The notes below the pieces were generated by a model. The model was not told the origin of the DNA. It saw nothing but the letters and a program-made list of their open reading frames with translations, and searched no databases. Shown one piece after another: positions 7,981 through 15,503 of a stretch of DNA of 27,319 bases. The position numbers and the translations under genes are program-made. The stretch comes from DAOUMU01 sp034409055. Its GTDB lineage: Bacteria > Chloroflexota > Anaerolineae > 4572-78 > J111. The stretch is from positions 1 through 27,319 of the forward strand of contig DAOUMU010000556.1 of assembly GCA_034409055.1 (NCBI GenBank). Reading direction: 5' to 3'. The first letter of the stretch is position 1. Each line of letters starts with the position of its first letter.

Positions 7981-10047
7981 TTATTTGCCAACCGCCACAG
8001 GTATAAGTTTCTTTTGCTGCTTGTATTGGGTAATGAAATAAAAAGCCAAGAAATAGAACAAACCGGCAAAGATTATCAAGTTGTGATAACCAAAGTACAG
8101 GGCTAAATACTCCGTCGCTCCCCCAACCATTGTCCCCAGTAGATTGGCCCCATAAGCCACATTAGCCATTTCCGTATCTCGAAAAATAGTACTATAGATA
8201 ACGTTGGCAAAAAAGATGGGTGAGAAGAGAAAAGCTGTCGCCAGTACATAGCGGATGACAAGATTGTCAAACAAGAAAGTTTCCAGGGGAATGATAAAGT
8301 TAAGGGCAAGAGCAAGACACAAGAAAAGGTATAAAACCCATATCTTGGAGAATTTATAATGGGCTGCCAGTAAATTAGCAATTAAAACAACCAACAAGAT
8401 ACCAAAAAACACCAACGAGTTCACCAGCCAAGTAGCCCCAAAGAGTAATAGAAATTGCACAATACTCTTGGCTTCTAAAAGCGTGAAGGCACTGCCCATA
8501 AAAAAGAAAGGTAGACCATGTTTGCCGATAACCCCCTTAGGAGATAACCAGTTAATGTACATAAAGGAAAAGAGGAGAATTAGTAAAAGAACACCTGTAT
8601 AGAAACCCGGTAAAGAAGGTTCTCGCATGTAAAGAAAAGGCCAATTATCCGTAGCCGGTACAAATCGCTCATTGGACGGCTGGCTAAACCCGGCTTTGGT
8701 CAAATCCAACTCTTGAGATTTGGGACCGGCAAAAATGGTGGCAAAGAATCGATATTTTCGTTCTGAATAGCGATACGTAACCGGTGGTTCATCAAAACTC
8801 TCAGCTAACATCGAAGTGATTTTATCAATCAACCACTCGTTACGATAGTAATTGTACAATACAAAGAGGCCGTTTGGCTTTAGATGCTCTTTGACGCTTT
8901 GAAACGATTCCTTTGTAAAAAGAAAACTTTCCAGTCGAATATTGCTGGAAGTTGTGGCCAAAACCAGCGAGTCGGGCAGAGCAAAAATAACAACATCATA
9001 TTTTGTATCTGTTTTCTCCAGAAAAGATCGAGCATCATCTGTATGCACAGTCACCCGGGGATCATTGTAGGGGCTGGCTGGATGATAGGTTTGCCCCAAC
9101 TCAACAATACGCGGGTCAATCTCTACTGCATCAACGTGTTGCACCCCATATTCTAGCGCAATGGCAACGTCATTACCACCGCCTGCGCCAATGACCAACG
9201 CATTTTGATAAGCAGGTTTTTCATCGAAAGCTGTATAGGGCAGAAAATAAAAAGGTTCGCTACCCTCTACAGTTGTAAATTCTTGATGGGAAATACCATT
9301 AGCCATCAAAGCATAATTGTCGCCTAATTCACCCATCCGTCTGGGACCTACAGAGTAAACTCCATCAATTTCTAATTGAATCAAGTTAAGGCGATAATAA
9401 GGGGACCAAATATTCACATAAGCGTAATCGCTCGCAGCAATGGCTGCTACCAAACCCAACAGCAAAATAATATTTATCCCAAACGAGCGCTCAACGGGTA
9501 AAAACGGAATAATCAAAATAACAGCCGCCAGAAACCAGACCCATGAGGGTAATGAAAGAAAACTCATTAGGGTAAAAAAGGCAATACCGGCCAAACTACC
9601 GATTATATTTATAGTGTAAGCCCTTAAGGGAGCAAACTTGGTAAACAACACCCCCAGGTCTTGAGCCAGGAAAGTAAATATAACGGTCACACTGATGAAA
9701 ATAACCGGTAACAAAACATACGGAGGCAGACGAATAGTAGCGGTTTCTGTGGTGAAGTAGATCAAATTTTCAGTCTGAGGGTTAACCTGCGCTCTGGCAA
9801 AAAGAATACCGGTTAGAAAAACAAACAAAAGAGTAGGTAACCACTTAATTAACCTATACGGCTTGTGCGCCAGAATCGCCCCGGCTCCAATTCCCAACAG
9901 CGAGCCCAACAGGACAAAATTGGTAAAATATCCCAGATAGAGAATATAAGATGACAGCCAGCGTATACAGACCAGCTCAAAAAATAAGATTAAAAAACTG
10001 ATGAGGAATAACTTAAAGCTTTCTGATTTTAGAACTGAGAGATTCAT
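7981..10047 (-). CDS. Membrane protein with central spermidine-synthase-like SAM domain
   Basis: The 688-residue product has about seven membrane segments (11-205), a soluble Rossmann-type domain (about 225-470) and a further group of about six to seven membrane segments (480-680). The soluble part matches the spermidine/spermine synthase superfamily: SAM-binding GAGGGND (287-293), acidic EIDPRIVELG (309-318), DDAR (337-340). The family's catalytic DS(S/T)DP loop is replaced by ALPDS (356-360), so true aminopropyl transfer is uncertain; a methyltransferase or another SAM/dcSAM reaction is possible. The N-terminal FFELVCIRWLSSYILYLGY with a glycine-rich GSLLGIGAG is typical of membrane-fused members. 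ATG with AGGA seven bases upstream. First gene of a probable operon with the GT-C and Wzy_C genes, implying glycan modification or export. Confidence 0.8.
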   Translation of the reverse strand: MNLSVLKSESFKLFLISFLILFFELVCIRWLSSYILYLGYFTNFVLLGSLLGIGAGAILAHKPYRLIKWLPTLLFVFLTGILFARAQVNPQTENLIYFTTETATIRLPPYVLLPVIFISVTVIFTFLAQDLGVLFTKFAPLRAYTINIIGSLAGIAFFTLMSFLSLPSWVWFLAAVILIIPFLPVERSFGINIILLLGLVAAIAASDYAYVNIWSPYYRLNLIQLEIDGVYSVGPRRMGELGDNYALMANGISHQEFTTVEGSEPFYFLPYTAFDEKPAYQNALVIGAGGGNDVAIALEYGVQHVDAVEIDPRIVELGQTYHPASPYNDPRVTVHTDDARSFLEKTDTKYDVVIFALPDSLVLATTSSNIRLESFLFTKESFQSVKEHLKPNGLFVLYNYYRNEWLIDKITSMLAESFDEPPVTYRYSERKYRFFATIFAGPKSQELDLTKAGFSQPSNERFVPATDNWPFLYMREPSLPGFYTGVLLLILLFSFMYINWLSPKGVIGKHGLPFFFMGSAFTLLEAKSIVQFLLLFGATWLVNSLVFFGILLVVLIANLLAAHYKFSKIWVLYLFLCLALALNFIIPLETFLFDNLVIRYVLATAFLFSPIFFANVIYSTIFRDTEMANVAYGANLLGTMVGGATEYLALYFGYHNLIIFAGLFYFLAFYFITQYKQQKKLIPVAVGK

Positions 10048-10086
10048 TTGATTTTCCTGGTAATGTAGATAGAGTTAGTAGTTTGT

Positions 10087-10095
10087 ATTTTATCA
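10087..10095 (-). promoter_or_regulatory. Candidate extended -10 for the SAM-domain membrane gene
   Basis: On the minus strand this reads TGATAAAAT, a TGn-extended -10 (five of six matches to TATAAT) about 40 nt upstream of the ATG at 10047. No convincing -35 hexamer stands at 16-18 bp, as is often the case for extended -10 promoters. Tentative. Confidence 0.35.
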
Positions 10096-10159
10096 CGCAA
10101 ACCTTACTCCTTAACATGGGCCTTTTGTCACATTACCAGCATCGTAACTATTCATCTGG

Positions 10160-10235
10160 TCACTCTGAGGCGTAGCGTAGCGAAGCCGAAAAGTATCTTC
10201 ACTAGCGAAACCGGAGGTTCTTCGTCTTTGAGGTT
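10160..10235. repeat. Intergenic repeat-like sequence with CGTAGC units
   Basis: The 249-bp gap between the two genes contains a degenerate stretch with GCGTAGCGTAGCGAAGCCGA, then AAGTATCTTC and GGTTCTTCGTC. It resembles the dispersed CGTAGCGAAGCC-type intergenic repeats of several phyla. No ORF is supported here. Only one copy is in the window, so repeat status is by appearance only. Confidence 0.35.
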
Positions 10236-10296
10236 TAATTGCGGTGGGGATTAAAGTGGGAAATTCTATAACAAAATAGGAAAAAATCTATTCGCC

Positions 10297-11097
10297 TTAA
10301 AGAGAAGGAGGAATCGTTTTTTTTACCAAGTTGGTTGAGTGGTCTGTATTGTCTGAGGGAAGGGGCAGTGTTGATACCTGGACCCGTGGCTGGGGGCGTA
10401 GCCTGCTTACAGATAAGCGCATAACGGTATACATGGCCTTATAAATTTCCCGTTTGGATATTTTGGATTGTCCTCGTTCCCGGTTAGCAAAGATGATCGG
10501 AATTTCTCCCACCGTAAACCCTTTCCGTTGACACTTAAAAAGCATTTCAACCAAAAAGGAATAGCCATTAGAGAAAATCCGGTCAAGGTCAATATTGAGC
10601 AAGACCTCTCGATGGTAGCAGCGAAAACCGGCGGTGCAGTCGTTGGCTTTTAAGCCGAGCATCGTCCGAGCAAAAAGATTGGCCCCCCAACTCAAGAAAC
10701 GACGTCGCCAATCCCAATTGAGTATGCCCCCTTGCGGCACATAGCGAGAACCAATAGTCAGATGAAAATGGTTAGCCAAGGTCACCAGTTCAGGGATATA
10801 AGAAGGGTTGTGTGAAAAGTCGGCGTCCATCGTCACCAGCCGGTCGGCCCCGTCTGCCAGTCCCTTTTTAAACCCGGCCATATAGGCAGTACCCAGGCCC
10901 AGTTTTTTACTCCGGTGGATAACGCTGACTCCGGCATATTTCTTGGCCAGGGCATCGGCAATTTGGCCGGTGCCATCTGGCGAGTTATCATCTACAATAA
11001 CCACTCCCACCTTAAGCTTCAACCCCAGAATCTGTTCGACTAAATCAGTGATATTCTCTTTTTCGTTGTAGGTTGGAATGATAACACAAATATCCAA
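10297..11097 (-). CDS. Polyprenyl-phosphate mannosyltransferase (dolichol-phosphate mannose synthase-like GT2)
   Basis: A GT2 enzyme of the DPM1 type. Right after the start it has CVIIPTYNEKENI, then the nucleotide-binding VDDNSPDGTG, the metal-binding MDADFSHNP, and GSRYVPQGG with WDWRRRFLSWGAN, the diagnostic DPM1 block. TAGFRCY and SNGYSFLVEML follow. It should transfer mannose (or glucose) from a nucleotide sugar to polyprenyl phosphate on the cytoplasmic face, making donors for GT-C enzymes. It lacks C-terminal membrane segments, so it is the short soluble or peripheral form, with a low-complexity tail of about 40 residues. The frame is open to a TTG at 11118, but GGGAG lies seven bases before the TTG at 11097, so that start is preferred (266 residues). 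Confidence 0.88.
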   Translation of the reverse strand: MDICVIIPTYNEKENITDLVEQILGLKLKVGVVIVDDNSPDGTGQIADALAKKYAGVSVIHRSKKLGLGTAYMAGFKKGLADGADRLVTMDADFSHNPSYIPELVTLANHFHLTIGSRYVPQGGILNWDWRRRFLSWGANLFARTMLGLKANDCTAGFRCYHREVLLNIDLDRIFSNGYSFLVEMLFKCQRKGFTVGEIPIIFANRERGQSKISKREIYKAMYTVMRLSVSRLRPQPRVQVSTLPLPSDNTDHSTNLVKKTIPPSL

Positions 11098-11173
11098 AGC
11101 CACACTCCCTATGCACAAAGATTGACAATAGAGTGATATCTTACCACAAAGCAGGGTATTGGGCTATTTTTTT

Positions 11174-11230
11174 GTAGGACAAGTTGCTAACTTGTCAAAG
11201 CGTTGCGGGCAAGTTAGCAACTTGCCCTAC
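11174..11230. repeat. Nested-palindrome element, full copy 1
   Basis: Two 21-nt arms (11174-11194 and 11210-11230) are inverted repeats with one mismatch, separated by 15 nt. Each arm is itself nearly palindromic (CAAGTT-GCT-AACTTG), so the element can form one long hairpin or two small ones. Its ends are GTAGG and CCTAC, with a T-run to the left. There is no T-run after the stem on either strand, so it is not a classical terminator. A second full copy lies at 25252-25309. Confidence 0.8.
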
Positions 11231-11256
11231 ATTATTTGAATGTGGTATCAAGTTCC

Positions 11257-14103
11257 TTATCGAGCGTTTCCGGCAATCGAAATTTTTTCCCGGTTCCAGG
11301 CATCGCTACCGTCGGTCTGGAGCAGGTGACGTTGGTTTGTGCCGTCAACGTTCATTACCCAGATGGCCCACTGACCGTCACGGCTGGAACGGAAAAAGAT
11401 GTACTGACCATCAGGGGTGTGGATTGGGGTTGTATCGTGCGAGGGATCGGTCGTCAATTGCTTTACTTGACCCTGCAATTGACCGGTCTCATCCATACTG
11501 AGGCGATAGATATCCCAGTTCCCCCCTCGTTGTGAGGCGAAAACAACCTGGTTACCCCACCAATGCGGAAAACTATCACTGCTGTCGAAAGTGATCTGTT
11601 GGAGGTTTCTCCCATCGAGATCTACCAGCCACAGACCACACTCTGGCCGGCAAGCTCGTATGATGATGCGGCTGCCATCCGGTGACCAGACCGGTTGTTC
11701 TCCCCGAATATTGCCCGGCCTATCCACTCCGGCTAAATCCATGAAGAAAATTCGAGCCTCGCCGGTATCCTTGGTCGATTCGTAGGCGATCAGTGACCCC
11801 TCCGGTGACCAGGCCACGTACCTAACCTGGCTGACTTCACGTAGTAAGGTGGGTGCTTTTGTCTTCAGATCATAGATCCAGATGCCACCACCTCCCGGCG
11901 CACCAGGAAGCTCGTATTCAATCCCTACTTCGCCGAGGAAAGCGATGCGCTGACCGTCGGGCGACCAGGTCGGACTGGAGGCTCGACGGGGAACCAGGGA
12001 TTCGGAATCGGTGACGGTCAGATTGACCAAATCGGCCAGGAATAGGGTGTGATACTCTCCCTCGGTGACAACATAGGCTAGTCTTATAGGGGCCGGTGTT
12101 GGCGCCCAGGTGGGTGAGGGCAGTGGCGTAGCTGTTGGCAGGGCTGGAGTAGGCGAAGTCGTGGGGATAATGACAACCGGTGTTGGCGTAGGCGAAAGCG
12201 TTGGGGTGGCTGCTGTCACTACTATAGCAGTAGACAAAGGCGTCACTGTGGGCCTGGGGGTCGGCGTGTTTACCAGGGCAGCCAAAGCCTGGTATGTCCT
12301 CTGCTTGTGCCACAAGGCGACGTAGAGTGGAGCATCGTTGGCCACCGCCTGTTGCACCTGTTTCTGCCAACGTTTATCCAGGCCTGAGACAATTTCGAAA
12401 TTGTTCAGCGCCTGATCGGTGTTATCCAGAGCCGCGTAGGCCAGACCCTGGTCAAAGTAAAGCCCTGGGTTACGATCGTTCAAGCTGAGGGCAATATTGT
12501 ACGTGGAAACGGCTTGCTGGTAGGCTCCCTGGGCGTAATAATCTCGCCCTTTTAGCCATTGCCGGATCTCTATCTCCAGGCTGATTGCTTCCAGAGACAA
12601 TGGCTCGTTTAATTTCAGTAGGGGTTGAGCCATCGCTTCCAATAAGGCATTGCCTTCCGCCTTGTTTTCTATGTTGGGGGCCGTGTACACTCCCTTGACC
12701 ACGGTCAGTAACTCGGCTCCCTTCGTCTGCGGGTCAGCCAGATCAAACAGGGCCAGTTGCTCTGTTGAGCTTAGTTCCTCGTAGAATAACTGTCGGGCCT
12801 GGTCACTGTAACCGGACAGATCGAACAAGCCGGCCAGGCTGGTGAGACGTTCGGTGGGATCGGTCGTGCTTTTAAAGCTGTCGATGAATACCTGCGCCTC
12901 GGCTGCGAGCATGTGCTGCCGCTGCTGATAAAGGTAGAATCCAATCGCCCCGGCCAGCACAAGGAAGAATAACGTTAAGATAATGACGACGTAGGGCATC
13001 CAATTCACTGATTTCTTGGCTTTGATTCGGTCCAGGTCGAAAGCCCGGCGATAGATCTCATTGCGTACCTGCAAAATACCCTGTTCGACCCGCACCAAAC
13101 CGATGGTTCTCAGGCGCTCCTGGTCGAGGGATTGTTCATCCACGGACACCTTTTTCCCCTGGCAAACCTGGCGATAGAGGCTTGACAGCCGGTTGCGGCG
13201 CGGGTTGTTCTCAAGGCTGTCTTGCACACGTTGCAGATTGGCCTCTTTGTGGGAGGCTGGCAGAAGAAACAGTTCTTCTACCAGCCTGTCGACCTCCTCC
13301 TCGACTTGATCCTCCGGCCAGTGTCCATCCTCCTTTACTGCGGCCAGGCATAACTTCTGGGTCAGGTAAGGATGACCGTTTGTCCAATGGAAGATACGAG
13401 CAAAAATGGCCTCGCCTTGTTCCGGGTAGACGGCTGTTAGCCCCTGTTGCAAAACTTGGGCCTCTTCCCAGATAAATTCAGCCAGGTTTATCTTTTGGCC
13501 GATGTTGAAAGGGGATTGGCGGTCGTCTTTGACCAGATCAGTGGGGATAGCCACGCCCAGGAGAACGAAGGTCAGCCGTTGGTAGGTGGCTTCGGTAGGG
13601 CGAGCGTTGGCGCTAAACCGGATAGCGGCCAAGAACTCCGGGGCAAAATTCAGATTCAACATGGCCTCTACTTCGTCAATGAAGATAACGACCGGCTCCT
13701 TGATTTCTTCTAAGACCACCTCACGCAGGAAATCGGTGAAGCGCTGCGTCGGGCTGATAGCGACTCGTTCCCACCACCATGTATCCAGGTCTACCGAGAG
13801 CTTCAACTGGAACTTCAAGCGCAGGAACAACCCCTGGTACCACTGCTCAACACTGGCGTTCGAGTCTAACCCGGCCAGATAAACGATGGCTGTACGGACT
13901 CCTTGCTCTTGCAAACGTGAAATAGTACGAACCATGAGGCTGGACTTGCCCATTTGAGGGGCAGTCAGTATGTAACAAAATTCACCGGCCAGAACCTGGT
14001 TGAACAGTTCATCATCCGCTGGTCGCTTCACGTAGGATTCAGATTTGGGATGCAGATTACCGCCAGCGACGAAGAAGGTTGAAGCTCGTGTGTCTGCACT
14101 CAT
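11257..14103 (-). CDS. AAA-like ATPase / TPR / PD40 beta-propeller membrane protein
   Basis: Numbering is from the ATG at 14103, ten bases after a GGAGG site; the open frame begins eight codons earlier without one. The 948-residue protein begins with an AAA-like (AAA_35, PF14516-type) domain: Walker A-like APQMGKSSL (48-56) and Walker B VVIFIDE (138-144). One membrane segment (about 369-391) follows, then helical repeats including a TPR (about 520-577), a Pro/Thr-rich linker (612-672), and a TolB/PD40 propeller with repeated WSPDG signatures (SPTWSPDGQRIAF, VAWSPEGSLIAY, PVWSPDGSRIII, HTPDGQYIFF). The ATPase should be cytoplasmic and the propeller extracytoplasmic. This resembles signalling or scaffold proteins of Chloroflexota and cyanobacteria; the actual function is unknown. 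It diverges from the esterase gene. Confidence 0.85.
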   Translation of the reverse strand: MSADTRASTFFVAGGNLHPKSESYVKRPADDELFNQVLAGEFCYILTAPQMGKSSLMVRTISRLQEQGVRTAIVYLAGLDSNASVEQWYQGLFLRLKFQLKLSVDLDTWWWERVAISPTQRFTDFLREVVLEEIKEPVVIFIDEVEAMLNLNFAPEFLAAIRFSANARPTEATYQRLTFVLLGVAIPTDLVKDDRQSPFNIGQKINLAEFIWEEAQVLQQGLTAVYPEQGEAIFARIFHWTNGHPYLTQKLCLAAVKEDGHWPEDQVEEEVDRLVEELFLLPASHKEANLQRVQDSLENNPRRNRLSSLYRQVCQGKKVSVDEQSLDQERLRTIGLVRVEQGILQVRNEIYRRAFDLDRIKAKKSVNWMPYVVIILTLFFLVLAGAIGFYLYQQRQHMLAAEAQVFIDSFKSTTDPTERLTSLAGLFDLSGYSDQARQLFYEELSSTEQLALFDLADPQTKGAELLTVVKGVYTAPNIENKAEGNALLEAMAQPLLKLNEPLSLEAISLEIEIRQWLKGRDYYAQGAYQQAVSTYNIALSLNDRNPGLYFDQGLAYAALDNTDQALNNFEIVSGLDKRWQKQVQQAVANDAPLYVALWHKQRTYQALAALVNTPTPRPTVTPLSTAIVVTAATPTLSPTPTPVVIIPTTSPTPALPTATPLPSPTWAPTPAPIRLAYVVTEGEYHTLFLADLVNLTVTDSESLVPRRASSPTWSPDGQRIAFLGEVGIEYELPGAPGGGGIWIYDLKTKAPTLLREVSQVRYVAWSPEGSLIAYESTKDTGEARIFFMDLAGVDRPGNIRGEQPVWSPDGSRIIIRACRPECGLWLVDLDGRNLQQITFDSSDSFPHWWGNQVVFASQRGGNWDIYRLSMDETGQLQGQVKQLTTDPSHDTTPIHTPDGQYIFFRSSRDGQWAIWVMNVDGTNQRHLLQTDGSDAWNREKISIAGNAR

Positions 14104-14166
14104 CTTGGTCTGTCCTCCACAAGGCATCCGACATAGACACTAATAATTGAGTTTGGAAACACTCGC

Positions 14167-14175
14167 ATTATACCA
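14167..14175 (-). promoter_or_regulatory. Candidate extended -10 for the AAA-TPR-PD40 gene
   Basis: The minus strand reads TGGTATAAT, a perfect TATAAT with a TGn extension, about 64 nt upstream of the ATG at 14103. No good -35 hexamer is present at 16-18 bp. This is the best -10 match in the divergent region. Confidence 0.45.
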
Positions 14176-14228
14176 CATTTGGCCCAGACTGGGGTATGAT
14201 TCAAAAATAATCGGGTCGTTGTCGTTAC

Positions 14229-14257
14229 TTGACAAGTATCAGTTTTGGCTTTATGTT
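14229..14257 (+). promoter_or_regulatory. Candidate sigma70-type promoter toward the esterase
   Basis: TTGACA (14229-14234) is followed 17 bp later by TATGTT (14252-14257). The -35 is perfect and the -10 matches four of six. It lies about 190 nt before the esterase ATG, so a long leader containing both palindromes would be transcribed. A second TTGACA at 14361-14366 with TATCCG 18 bp on is a weaker alternative. Confidence 0.35.
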
Positions 14258-14270
14258 TTATTTGGATTTT

Positions 14271-14333
14271 GGGGCGAAACTGTGCGCTATGCGTCAACGG
14301 GGCATAGGAGTGCCCTCGCTTACGTTTCGCCCC
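14271..14333. repeat. Inverted repeat with GGGGCGAAAC / GTTTCGCCCC ends
   Basis: Perfect 10-nt arms (14271-14280, 14324-14333) enclose a 43-nt interior with an inner CTATGC/GCATAG pair (14287-14292, 14302-14307). The nested layout suggests a hairpin element in the esterase leader. A looser arrangement with GTTTCG/CGAAAC ends occurs at 26140-26212; whether the two are related is uncertain. Confidence 0.6.
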
Positions 14334-14394
14334 CTAATAAACTCAGGAGTTATCAGAGTGTTGACACACCACCAATGATGAAAATATCCGTACC

Positions 14395-14420
14395 GTAGGG
14401 CAAACTTAAGTTTGTCCTAC
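14395..14420. repeat. Short palindrome with GTAGGRCAA ends, upstream of the esterase
   Basis: A 26-nt near-perfect palindrome, halves GTAGGGCAAACTT and AAGTTTGTCCTAC, centred on CTTAAG with a single mismatch pair. It shares the GTAGGRCAA...TTGYCCTAC ends with the nested-palindrome elements at 11174 and 25252. It ends 28 nt before the esterase ATG, so its hairpin would sit just upstream of the ribosome-binding site. Confidence 0.7.
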
Positions 14421-14448
14421 AAGGTCTATTTACAGAGGAGAAGAAGCA

Positions 14449-15474
14449 ATGACCACCGCCAGTCAGGTTATCTTTGAAACGATTACCAGCGAATTGCTGC
14501 GCGACAATCCTTTGGGTGACCCTCATACTCGCCGCGTACCCGTCTATCTGCCACCCGGCTATGGTCAAAGTGAAGCCCTCTACCCGGTAGTTTACTTGTT
14601 AACCGGTTTCACCAGACGGGGGACGTTTCTACTCAATGATTCTGCCTTTGATGAGAATATCCAGGAGCGAATGGATAGGCTGATTGCCACCGGCCAGGTC
14701 CCACCTATGATTATCGTCATGCCCGATTGTTTTACCCGTTACGGTGGCAGCCAATACCTTAACTCCGGGGCTACCGGACGTTATGAAGATCATTTAACTG
14801 ACGAATTGGTCCCCTTCATCGACCGGCGCTACCGTACCCTGGCCGAAGCCGGCTATCGAGCCATCGCCGGTAAATCCTCCGGTGGCTACGGTGCGCTGGT
14901 GCAGGCCATGCGCCATCCGGATATTTTTGGCGCACTGGCCTGTCACAGTGGGGATATGTATTTTGAGTACAGTTATAAGCCCGACTTTATCAAATTCTTG
15001 AACGCCACGGCTCGCCTCTCTCTCCAATCGGCAGAGGCCCTGGCCGAATTTTTGACCAGTTTTTCTCCAAAAATGCATCCCAAGCCGGCCAACTTTTTCG
15101 ACATCATTCATATTGCCGCCATGTCAGCCTGTTACTCCCCCAATTCTGCCTCTCCTTGCGGCTTCGACCTCCCCTTTGACCCAACGACTGGCGAACTACG
15201 AGCCAATGTTTGGCGGCGCTGGCTTGACCAGGACCCGGTCACGATGCTTCAGAACGATTCGTATGTTGAGGCCCTGCGCCAACTGAAGTTGGTTTACCTT
15301 GACTGTGGTAATCAAGATGAGTATGCTCTCCATTACGGGGCGCGCATCTTTTGCCAACGTCTGGCCCGATTGAATGTACCCTATATCTATGAGGAGTTCG
15401 ACGGCGGCCATCGTCACACCCAATTTCGATACGACGTGTCGCTCAAGGCCATTTCCGACGCATTGACAGCTTGA
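14449..15474 (+). CDS. Putative esterase, alpha/beta-hydrolase (esterase D / enterochelin-esterase-like)
   Basis: The 341-residue protein matches the putative esterase family (PF00756). VPVYLPPGY (30-38) and YPVVYLLTGF (45-54) form the early strands, IIVMPDCF (88-95) follows, and the nucleophile elbow is GKSSGG (141-146), giving Ser143. Candidate acid residues are Asp285 or Asp290 (LDCGNQDEY) and the likely histidine is His321 (FDGGHRHTQFRY). There is no signal peptide, so the enzyme is probably cytoplasmic. Relatives hydrolyse S-formylglutathione, sugar or siderophore esters or feruloyl groups; the substrate here cannot be read. GAGGAG lies eight bases before the ATG. The PA14 gene follows after 29 nt and may be co-transcribed. 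An insert of about 60 residues (180-240) separates core strands and may form a lid. Confidence 0.85.
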   Translation: MTTASQVIFETITSELLRDNPLGDPHTRRVPVYLPPGYGQSEALYPVVYLLTGFTRRGTFLLNDSAFDENIQERMDRLIATGQVPPMIIVMPDCFTRYGGSQYLNSGATGRYEDHLTDELVPFIDRRYRTLAEAGYRAIAGKSSGGYGALVQAMRHPDIFGALACHSGDMYFEYSYKPDFIKFLNATARLSLQSAEALAEFLTSFSPKMHPKPANFFDIIHIAAMSACYSPNSASPCGFDLPFDPTTGELRANVWRRWLDQDPVTMLQNDSYVEALRQLKLVYLDCGNQDEYALHYGARIFCQRLARLNVPYIYEEFDGGHRHTQFRYDVSLKAISDALTA

Positions 15475-15503
15475 CCGGCGACCGTCGACGGTAGACCGCT
15501 GAA

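Larger units (their letters stand above)
14128..14448. other. Divergent intergenic region with promoters and palindromes
   Basis: The gap between the ATPase gene and the esterase contains a minus-strand extended -10, two plus-strand TTGACA motifs, an inverted repeat with GCGAAAC ends and a short palindrome close to the esterase start. No coding sequence is supported. Confidence 0.6.

Noticed and set aside
7981..10047. Genuine spermidine synthase (speE)
   Set aside because: The catalytic DS(S/T)DP loop is altered and the fusion to membrane helices differs from soluble SpeE.
11174..11230. Rho-independent terminator
   Set aside because: The stem is strong but neither strand has a T-run following it; the T-run lies on the wrong side.
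11918..12370. 150-residue minus-strand ORF in another frame of the AAA-TPR-PD40 gene
   Set aside because: It covers the low-complexity Pro/Thr linker, where alternative frames stay open by composition.
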